From positions 1-12,078 of the forward strand of contig CAZJJO010000062.1 of NCBI GenBank assembly GCA_964546375.1: a stretch of DNA of 12,078 nucleotides, in the 5' to 3' direction. Each line of letters begins with the position of its first letter. Position 1 is the stretch's first letter. Shown in pieces: positions 1-5,131 of the stretch. Source of the stretch: CAYVFM01 sp964546375 (GTDB lineage: Bacteria; Gemmatimonadota; Gemmatimonadetes; Palauibacterales; Palauibacteraceae). The notes beneath the pieces are model-generated. The model ran no database searches and had not been told where the DNA came from. It was given only the letters and a program-made list of their open reading frames with translations. A program made the translations under genes and the position numbers.

Positions 1-370
1 ACCGGTAGGCCGCCGCGCTGTCGCCGTCGATCGAGCCGAAGTTGCCCTGGCCGTCGACCAGCGGGTAGCGGAGCGAGAAGTCCTGGACCATCCGCACCAG
101 CGAGTCGTAGACGGCGCTGTCGCCGTGGGGGTGGTACTTCCCCAGCACCTCGCCCACCACGGTCGCGCTCTTCTTGTACGACTGGTTCGCCCCCAGCCCC
201 AGGTCCTGCATGGCGTAGAGGATCCGGCGGTGGACCGGCTTGAGGCCGTCCCGCACGTCGGGGAGGGCGCGCTGGACGATGACGCTCATCGAGTAGTCGA
301 TGAACGACTCGCGCATCTCCTCCTCGATCAGGCGGGTGTCGATGCGCTCCATGGCTTCGCCGGTGCTCAT
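1..370 (-). CDS. gyrA: DNA gyrase subunit A, N-terminal part (cut by window edge)
   Basis: This is the cleavage/rejoining subunit of DNA gyrase, the type IIA topoisomerase that introduces negative supercoils in the cytoplasm with GyrB. The 123 visible codons hold the start of the winged-helix domain: DYSMSVIVQRALPDVRDGLK at about 25-43, then VHRRILYAM, the HPHGDSAVYD loop at 80-89 and GQGNFGSIDGDSAAA near 107-121. The last motif is GyrA-like rather than ParC-like. Ser85 and Asp89, equivalent to E. coli Ser83 and Asp87 of the quinolone-resistance region, are both the sensitive-type residues. The window ends at AAAYR, one codon before the expected catalytic tyrosine. The ATG at 370 is preceded by GAGGG at 374-378; an internal ATG at 353 is possible but lacks support. 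The gene continues beyond base 1. The identity is very secure. Confidence 0.96.
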   Translation of the reverse strand, partial: MSTGEAMERIDTRLIEEEMRESFIDYSMSVIVQRALPDVRDGLKPVHRRILYAMQDLGLGANQSYKKSATVVGEVLGKYHPHGDSAVYDSLVRMVQDFSLRYPLVDGQGNFGSIDGDSAAAYR

Positions 371-461
371 GGTCCCTCGCGGTCGGAATGGAGTGGGTGG
401 AGGCGGGTCGAACGGAGCGGGGAGGGCGGTCGGCGCCGCGCAGGACGCCGCCCGCGGGAGG

Positions 462-475
462 GCGCGTCGACGCGC
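462..475. repeat. 14-bp perfect palindrome in the gyrA leader
   Basis: GCGCGTCGACGCGC reads the same on both strands. It lies 92 bases upstream of the gyrA start, between that start and the likely promoter patch, so it would be in the mRNA leader if the promoter near 504-519 is used. It could be a protein-binding site or a strong RNA hairpin. In DNA this rich in G and C, short CG palindromes also arise by chance. Confidence 0.4.
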
Positions 476-503
476 ATCCGCTCCGGGCTGCTCCCGACCC
501 GGA

Positions 504-519
504 AATGTAGGGAATTCCC
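504..519 (-). promoter_or_regulatory. Possible gyrA promoter -10 with abutting palindrome
   Basis: On the minus strand the palindrome GGGAATTCCC (510-519) runs directly into TACATT (504-509), which matches four of six positions of a -10 box. This is the only AT-containing patch in the region upstream of gyrA. No convincing -35 hexamer sits 16-18 bases further upstream, so the promoter call is weak. The palindrome lies where a repressor or activator could act on the promoter. Confidence 0.25.
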
Positions 520-583
520 GGCCGCGGGGCTACCGCGCGCGTGTGTGAAGGGCCCCGTCCCCCCGACGCACCGCCCCGCGAGC

Positions 584-666
584 GCCGACCGCCCGGGGTC
601 CCCCCGAGCGAACCCTGCGAATGCTCGCATTCGGGGTGAGCCGAGCGGGGGGGCCGGGCGGTCGGC
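584..666. repeat. Nested inverted repeat, possible terminator or leader structure
   Basis: The outer arms GCCGACCGCCCGG (584-596) and CCGGGCGGTCGGC (654-666) are perfect 13-bp reverse complements. Inside them C6 (600-605) faces G7 (647-653), and inside that ACCC (612-615) pairs with GGGT (634-637) and CGAATGC (618-624) with GCATTCG (627-633) around a two-base loop. The whole could form a long hairpin in RNA or a cruciform in DNA. It starts 63 bases after the ferritin-like stop and ends about 214 bases before the gyrA start. It has no T-tract on either side, so it is not a textbook intrinsic terminator, though it could end or slow transcription between the two genes. Confidence 0.5.
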
Positions 667-728
667 CCACCCGCAACCGTGGAGCGCCCCGGGGCAGGGG
701 GCACCCGGGACGCCCCGCCGGAAGGGTC

Positions 729-1163
729 CTAGCCGTCGAAGTCCTTCAGGATCATCTCCATCTCTTCCTTGTGCTCGGTCTCGTCCGCGAGGAGGTCCTC
801 GAGCCGCACCTGGAGGCCCGTCTCGCCCGCCGCCTCGGCCTGCTTGATGCGCTGGCGGTACCGGGAGATGGTGTCGACCTCGGCCTCCAGCGCGAGCTCC
901 ACGCGCTCCCTGTTGCTCGAGCCGAGGCGCACGGGGGCGGGCTCGGTCGTGGGCTCGCCGCCCAGGGCGACGATCTTCCGGGCCAGGAACTCCGCGTGGG
1001 CCTGCTCGTCCGCCACCTCCGACTCGAACAGCGCCTTCAGCTCGGGCCGGTCGGCGCCGGTCATGAGCTGGGCCGCCACCGTGTAGAAGATGACCGCCTG
1101 GTACTCGGCGGCCAGGTCCTCGTTCAGTCCGTCGATCAGCGCCTGCTTCGCATCGTCCGCCAT
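729..1163 (-). CDS. Ferritin-like diiron protein (bacterioferritin-like, no haem ligand)
   Basis: This 144-residue protein is a four-helix ferritin-like domain, probably a cytoplasmic ferroxidase or iron store. The diiron ligands are all visible: Glu20 in DLAAEYQAVIFY, the ExxH pair Glu53/His56 in ADEQAHAEF, a helix-C glutamate (Glu93 or Glu95) in ALEAEVDTISRY, and the second ExxH pair Glu128/His131 in ADETEHKEE. The position of bacterioferritin's haem-binding methionine is Gln54, so haem binding is unlikely. The length fits the small bacterioferritin-like family. The ATG at 1163 is preceded by GGAGGG (1168-1173) at good spacing; longer in-frame starts would add a basic, proline-rich stretch unlike the family. 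It is divergent from the gene at 1458, with Fur-like boxes between them. The family is secure, but whether it forms a 24-mer cage is not visible. Confidence 0.88.
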   Translation of the reverse strand: MADDAKQALIDGLNEDLAAEYQAVIFYTVAAQLMTGADRPELKALFESEVADEQAHAEFLARKIVALGGEPTTEPAPVRLGSSNRERVELALEAEVDTISRYRQRIKQAEAAGETGLQVRLEDLLADETEHKEEMEMILKDFDG

Positions 1164-1286
1164 GGGTCCCTCCAGGTCTGTCGGTGGTCGCTCTCGGATA
1201 TCGGCCCGCCCGGGGGGGTGGGCCCGCCGGCCGCTCTCCCGCGAATCGGGTTCAAGCTCCGTTCCGCCCGCGGCCCGGCCTCGCAT

Positions 1287-1309
1287 TTATCGATAATCGT
1301 TTTTGATAA
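1287..1309 (-). promoter_or_regulatory. Fur-family-like operator upstream of the ferritin-like gene
   Basis: Read on the minus strand, this 23-base site contains TCAAAAACGATTATCGA, which matches 13 of 17 positions of the site at 1418-1434. It also includes the perfect palindrome TTATCGATAA (1287-1296). GATAAT/ATTATC elements are typical of Fur-family boxes. It lies about 124 bases upstream of the ferritin-like ATG and in the only AT-rich stretch of that leader, so it probably overlaps the promoter. The regulator is not in this window. Confidence 0.45.
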
Positions 1310-1378
1310 GAACGTTCCGCGCAAGCGCCGGGGCCGCGGCGTGGCGCGGGAGGAGGCGCGCCCGGCGCCGTCGGCGGC

Positions 1379-1407
1379 TTGCGGCGCGCGCCCTCGCCGG
1401 CCATACT
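1379..1407 (+). promoter_or_regulatory. Probable promoter of the 1458 gene
   Basis: A -35-like TTGCGG (1379-1384) and a -10-like CATACT (1402-1407) are separated by exactly 17 bases. Transcription would start near 1414, immediately before the Fur-like box at 1417-1435, an arrangement expected for repression. The hexamer matches are moderate (three and four of six). Confidence 0.4.
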
Positions 1408-1416
1408 CGGACCCTG

Positions 1417-1435
1417 GTTGAAAACGATTCTCAAC
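1417..1435 (+). promoter_or_regulatory. Fur-family (Fur/Zur-like) operator
   Basis: GTTGAAAACGATTCTCAAC is a 19-bp imperfect palindrome. Its 7-1-7 core TGAAAACGATTCTCA matches 11 of 14 defined positions of the usual Fur-box form TGATAATNATTATCA, and it also resembles Zur boxes of actinobacteria, so the metal could be iron or zinc. It ends 22 bases before the ATG at 1458 and starts just after the predicted transcription start, a classic repressor position. Confidence 0.55.
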
Positions 1436-1457
1436 TGCATGGGACGGACAGGAGACG

Positions 1458-1826
1458 ATGACGAACGACCGCCCCCTCCCCTCCGTGCTGGACCTGAGCG
1501 AAGTGCCCGCGCGGATGCTCCGCAACTTCGTGGCTCGCTACGAGGACGGCGGCGTGCAGCCGCACCCGGTCACGAGCTTCGTCGACGAGGCCGGTCGGGC
1601 CTGCGTCGTCGGAGCCTTCTCCGGCGCCCGCTCGCTCGAGGAGTTCGCGGCCTCGGAGGCCTGCCGCACCTTCCTCCAGGGACCGCTGGTCGAGATCTCG
1701 CGCCTGTTCGAGGACGGGCGCGTGACGGCCCCGGAGGTCTACGACGCCTGCCTGATGGAGCTGGCCCGTCGCGGGGCCCGCCGGGAGGAGGCGGAGGCCG
1801 ACCCCGGGGAGGCCGTCCCGGCCTGA
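1458..1826 (+). CDS. Uncharacterised 122-aa soluble protein, probably metal-regulated
   Basis: I do not recognise this protein. It has no signal peptide or membrane segment and looks like a small alpha/beta cytoplasmic protein: a helical start (VPARMLRNFVARYEDG, about 16-31), the block PHPVTSFVDEAGRACVVGAF (36-54) that looks like paired strands, a middle helix, then FEDGRVTAPEVYDACLMEL (84-102), and a charged Glu/Ala/Pro tail. Cysteines are at 49, 69 and 98 and one histidine is at 36; they do not form a recognised metal motif. The ATG is preceded by AGGAG (1450-1454) only three bases away, which is tight, but no other in-frame start fits. Codon use matches its neighbours. The Fur-like box directly upstream suggests expression under metal limitation. 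It converges on the glycosyltransferase. Confidence 0.72.
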   Translation: MTNDRPLPSVLDLSEVPARMLRNFVARYEDGGVQPHPVTSFVDEAGRACVVGAFSGARSLEEFAASEACRTFLQGPLVEISRLFEDGRVTAPEVYDACLMELARRGARREEAEADPGEAVPA

Positions 1827-1842
1827 CGTCCTCTCCAGGCGG

Positions 1843-1885
1843 CGGGCGGGGCGTCCGCCGTCGGCGACCGCCGCCGACCCGCCCG
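1843..1885. terminator. Possible bidirectional terminator between convergent genes
   Basis: The 61-bp gap between the two convergent stops contains CGGGCGGG (1843-1850) facing CCCGCCCG (1878-1885), with an alternative inner hairpin GTCGGCG (1860-1866) and CGCCGAC (1872-1878) around five bases. The position suits termination from both sides. There is no T-tract, so this is only a candidate. Confidence 0.35.
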
Positions 1886-1887
1886 GG

Positions 1888-2814
1888 TCACGCGACCATC
1901 CTGAAGTCCCGCAGCTCCACCCGCCCCTGCTGCTCGAGCGCCTCCCGGATCTCCTCCCGGGCGCCGGGCGCGCCCACCGCCCCCAGCACGTAGGCGTCGT
2001 CGGGACCGCCCGGGTCCGGGAACCTCCGGCGGAAGCCCTCCGGGCTCCAGACGGGGGTCCCCTGGATCCCCTGGCCCACCTTCCGGGGGTCCAGGTCGAC
2101 GAACCCCGCCGGCCGGCGCCCGGCCGAGGCCAGCGCCCGGGCCATGGGCTTGCCCACTTCGCCCGCCCCCCACATCACGGGGGGTCGGTCCTCGGGCAGG
2201 AAGCCGTGCGCCAGGAAATGGGCCTTGCAGCGGCGGAAGGCCTCCGGGGCGTAGGCCGGATGGCTCCGCGACAGGTTGTCCGGATGGCGGCGCCAGCGAA
2301 CCAGCCGGCGCCCGACGCTGGCGGCCCGCATCCCGGCGCGGTGCAGGCGGAGGACGAAGTCGTAGTCCTCCGGCCAGCCGGGGTCGCGATAGCCGTCGAG
2401 GGCCCGGAAGACGGACCGGCGGACCGCCAGCGTCGGGCTGGCCAGCGGACACTCCACCAGCAGGTCGCGGCGCAGGTCCCCGGGCTCGGAGAGACCGTTG
2501 ATCCACCGCTGGTAGCGGCGCCAGCCGGGGCCCACCTCCTCGTCCGGGAAGAACTCGACCCCCGTCCCGCAGGCCGCCAGCCCGGGACGCTCGGCCAGCA
2601 GGCGGAGCTGGGCCTCGAGCCGTCCGGGCCGGGCGACGTCGTCCGCGTCCATCCGGGCCAGCACGGGGGCCCGGGCCTCTCGGGCGGCGCGGTTGCAGGC
2701 GGCGGCGGGCCCCCGCCCGTCGAGGCGGAAGGCCCGGACGCGGGGGTCCTCGGCGGCCCAGTCCGAGAGCAGGGCCCCGGTCCCGTCGGACGAGCCGTCG
2801 TCCACGGCCAGCAC
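1888..2814 (-). CDS. Family 2 glycosyltransferase with C-terminal Rossmann-like domain; true start unclear
   Basis: This GT2 (GT-A fold) enzyme transfers a sugar from a nucleotide-sugar donor, probably for surface polysaccharide. Counting from the GTG at 2814, the protein shows AVDDGSSDGTGALL (3-16), the metal-binding DAD at 56-58 within ARMDADD, and the acidic WPEDYDF motif (148-153). Residues 212-308 form a second domain with WGAGEVGKPMARAL and FVDLDPRKVGQ, like the nucleotide-binding tail of other GT2 fusions. The GTG start cannot give a complete GT2 fold: the same frame continues upstream with an excellent first strand and loop, AVSVLLPCRDGAAFLPD, from about 2907. No ATG, GTG or TTG exists in that frame between the stop at 3196-3198 and 2814. 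Either initiation is unusual or a base is wrong. The first required residue lies only about 30 bases after the M16 stop at 2936. Confidence 0.85.
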   Translation of the reverse strand: MLAVDDGSSDGTGALLSDWAAEDPRVRAFRLDGRGPAAACNRAAREARAPVLARMDADDVARPGRLEAQLRLLAERPGLAACGTGVEFFPDEEVGPGWRRYQRWINGLSEPGDLRRDLLVECPLASPTLAVRRSVFRALDGYRDPGWPEDYDFVLRLHRAGMRAASVGRRLVRWRRHPDNLSRSHPAYAPEAFRRCKAHFLAHGFLPEDRPPVMWGAGEVGKPMARALASAGRRPAGFVDLDPRKVGQGIQGTPVWSPEGFRRRFPDPGGPDDAYVLGAVGAPGAREEIREALEQQGRVELRDFRMVA

Positions 2815-2935
2815 CTCGAGCCGCTCGACCGTCTGGGCCCGGAGGCTGGCGATGCAGTCGGGCAGGAAGGCGGCGCCGTCCCGGCACGGGAGGAGGACCG
2901 AGACGGCGGGACGGTCCGCCGGAAGGGGGCTCGGA

Positions 2936-5131
2936 TCAGGCGCCGCCCCCGCCCTCCCCGCCGTCCTGGCCGCCGTTTCCGCCGTCGCCGCCGGCGTCCT
3001 CTTCGCCGACCGACTGGAGCTCCAGGACCAGCGGCTGGCCGGCGAAGGTCTGCCGGACCAGCATCCGGGGCGTCTCCCTGGTGACCCACAGGTTCGTCGT
3101 CCGGTTCGCCTGGTCGACCTCCAGCTTCCACGCCTCGAAGGTCCCGGCCGGGACCTCGACGGTCTCGGCGCCGGTGACCGTGGCGCTGAGCTGGGTCACC
3201 CCGCCCTGGGCGCTGAAGACGGGCACGTCCATCTCGAAGCCCTCGGCCAGGGGGGCGGAGAGCAGCACGGCGGGCATCATGTTCTGGTCCACCGTCCCCT
3301 CGGCGACCGTGGTGTCGACCTGGACCTGCTCCATCTGCGGCTGGCCGCCCTGGCCGCCCCCGCCGGCGGGGACGGTGGCCGTGCCCGTGACGCGGCCGTC
3401 GGAGTAGGAGAGGTCGGTGCGGGCCGAGCCCTGCTGGCCCTGCGCCTCCTGGTCCACGGAGATCGGCTCCACCCGCGGCGAGACCACGTAGGTGGTGGTC
3501 TGGCTGCCCATCATCCCGGACAGCGCCTCGGTGACCTCGACCATGCCCTCCTCGGTCTCGCCCACCGTGATGTCGGAGCTGGCCACCTCGTTGCCCTGGA
3601 AGCTGACGGAGTACCGGAACTGCCCGCGGCGCATCCGGCTCGCGTCCAGGGCGACGTCGGTCCGACGGATCTCCAGGTCGGAGAGCTGGATCTCCTCGCC
3701 GTCGGTGTTCAGCAGCGTGACCGGGCCGAGGCCCGCGACCTGGTCGTGGACCTGCGTCGCGTCGCCCACGAGCACGACGGCCGCCCGGTCGGGATGGAGG
3801 TGCTCACGGGCCGCCTCCTGCACCGCCGCCTTGTCGACCTCCGAGATCCGGCTGCGGTAGGTCTCCAGGTACTCGATGTCCTGTCCCCGCAGGAGGACGT
3901 TCGAGACCCGCGAGGCCACCTGCTGGGGGGTCTCGATCTGGAGCGGGAAGTTGCCGGTGAGGTAGTTCCTGGCGTCGGACAGCTCCTCGTCGCTGACCCG
4001 CTCCGAGCGGATCCGCTCCATCTGGTCGACGATCTCGGTGACCGCGCTGTCGGTCACGGGGTTCCGGACCTCCGCCTGGGCGACGAAGTGTCCGCGGTCC
4101 CGGGCGTCGGTGAAGGTGCTGTAGGCCCCGTAGGTCCAGCCCTTCTCCTCGCGGAGGATCAGGAAGAGCCGGGCGTTGGCGCCGCCCCCGAAGATCCGGT
4201 TCATCACGTCCACGGCGTAGGTGTCCGGCGAGCCCGGGGTCAGCCCCAGGTGCCCGATCCGGACCGACGACTGGACCGATCCGGGCCGATGGACGAGGTG
4301 CACCGCCCGCTCGTCCCGCCGGGGCGGATCCGGGAAGTCGGCCGTCTCGGGCGCCGACCCGCTCCAGTCGCCGAACCATCGGCCGGCGAGCTCCCGGGCC
4401 TCCTCCAGGTCCACGTCGCCCGCCAGGACCAGCAGCGAGCCGTCCGGCACGTAGCGCTCCTCGTGGAACGCCGTCAGCTCCTCGCGGCCGATCTCGCCGG
4501 CCGTCTCCGGCGTCGGCTCCTCGGCGTAGGGATGGTCGCCGTAGATCACCTTCCGGAACCGCCGGGAGGCGAGCTGGCCGGGCTGGGAGAGCTGCTGCTC
4601 CAGGCTGGAGGCGAAGCGCTGGCGCTCGGTCTCCAGCTTGTCCTCGGGGAAGGTCGGGTTCCGGACCACGTCCGAGAAGACCTCCATCACCGTCGACAGC
4701 CGCTTCGTCAGCGCGGTGGTGGCCACGAAGGCGTAGTCGTCGGAGGAGCCGGTGGCGAGCGAGGCGCCCGCGCCCTCGACGGTGGAGGCGATCTCCTCGG
4801 CGGAGCGGGACTCGGTCCCCTTGTCGATCATGCGCGAGACCAGGTTGGAGGTGCCGACGGCCCCGTCGGGGTCGGCCACCTCGCCGCCCGGCACGTAGAG
4901 GCGGACGGAGACCACGGGCTGCTCGTGGTTCTCCACCACGACCAGCTCCAGGCCGTTCTCCAGGGTGTCCCGTCCCACCTCGGGGAACTCGACGTCCGCG
5001 GGCTCCATGGCCGGCGGCGGCTCCGAGGGGAACTCCCCCTCCTGGGCCTCGACGGCCCCGGGAAGGGCCAGGAAGAGGCCCGCGATCAGGGCGAAGACGC
5101 TGCCGGTCCGGATCATCTCGTGGCTCCTCAT
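2936..5131 (-). CDS. M16 peptidase, zinc-less partner subunit, with C-terminal DUF3108-like extension
   Basis: This 731-residue secreted protein is the second half of an M16B peptidase pair. A signal peptide (about 1-29, SVFALIAGLFLALPGAVEA) precedes two M16 half-domains (about 50-260 and 275-468). Where active members have HxxEH this one has NLVSR (96-100), so it cannot bind zinc. It keeps the substrate-binding Arg321 and Tyr334 in GGGANARLFLILREEKGWTY. Residues 490-731 are extra: a beta-rich domain containing YSVSFQGNEV and VPAGTFEAWKLEV followed by LWVTRETPRMLVRQ, reminiscent of DUF3108-like lipid-transport-fold domains, ending in a Gly/Asp-rich tail. It starts at the ATG at 5131, overlapping the previous stop as ATGA, with GGAGG a few bases upstream. 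Ordinary M16B subunits are about 420-480 residues, so the extension is real. A start at Met6 is possible. Confidence 0.88.
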   Translation of the reverse strand: MRSHEMIRTGSVFALIAGLFLALPGAVEAQEGEFPSEPPPAMEPADVEFPEVGRDTLENGLELVVVENHEQPVVSVRLYVPGGEVADPDGAVGTSNLVSRMIDKGTESRSAEEIASTVEGAGASLATGSSDDYAFVATTALTKRLSTVMEVFSDVVRNPTFPEDKLETERQRFASSLEQQLSQPGQLASRRFRKVIYGDHPYAEEPTPETAGEIGREELTAFHEERYVPDGSLLVLAGDVDLEEARELAGRWFGDWSGSAPETADFPDPPRRDERAVHLVHRPGSVQSSVRIGHLGLTPGSPDTYAVDVMNRIFGGGANARLFLILREEKGWTYGAYSTFTDARDRGHFVAQAEVRNPVTDSAVTEIVDQMERIRSERVSDEELSDARNYLTGNFPLQIETPQQVASRVSNVLLRGQDIEYLETYRSRISEVDKAAVQEAAREHLHPDRAAVVLVGDATQVHDQVAGLGPVTLLNTDGEEIQLSDLEIRRTDVALDASRMRRGQFRYSVSFQGNEVASSDITVGETEEGMVEVTEALSGMMGSQTTTYVVSPRVEPISVDQEAQGQQGSARTDLSYSDGRVTGTATVPAGGGGQGGQPQMEQVQVDTTVAEGTVDQNMMPAVLLSAPLAEGFEMDVPVFSAQGGVTQLSATVTGAETVEVPAGTFEAWKLEVDQANRTTNLWVTRETPRMLVRQTFAGQPLVLELQSVGEEDAGGDGGNGGQDGGEGGGGA

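Larger units (their letters stand above)
371..728. other. Intergenic region between the ferritin-like gene and gyrA
   Basis: These 358 bases contain no gene I can support; open frames here are by-products of high GC. They serve as the 3' end of the ferritin-like gene and the promoter and leader of gyrA, both on the minus strand. They contain, from gyrA upward, a 14-bp palindrome (462-475), a 10-bp palindrome beside the only AT-rich patch (504-519) and a nested inverted repeat (584-666), each listed separately. GCCCCGGGGC at 686-695 is another perfect 10-bp palindrome. Confidence 0.7.
1164..1457. promoter_or_regulatory. Divergent control region
   Basis: This 294-bp region separates the start of the ferritin-like gene (minus) from the unknown gene (plus). 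It has two AT-rich islands in otherwise GC-rich DNA, at 1285-1315 and 1417-1435. Each carries a Fur-family-like box, and the two share the core AAAACGATTNTC, with N being A in one and C in the other. A plausible plus-strand promoter lies at 1379-1407. I see no gene here. Confidence 0.6.

Noticed and set aside
729..1163. Haem-containing bacterioferritin
   Set aside because: The haem methionine position is Gln54, so only the diiron function is supported.
729..1286. Longer start for the ferritin-like gene
   Set aside because: The extra 41 residues are Arg/Pro-rich and unlike the family, while the ATG at 1163 has a perfect ribosome site.
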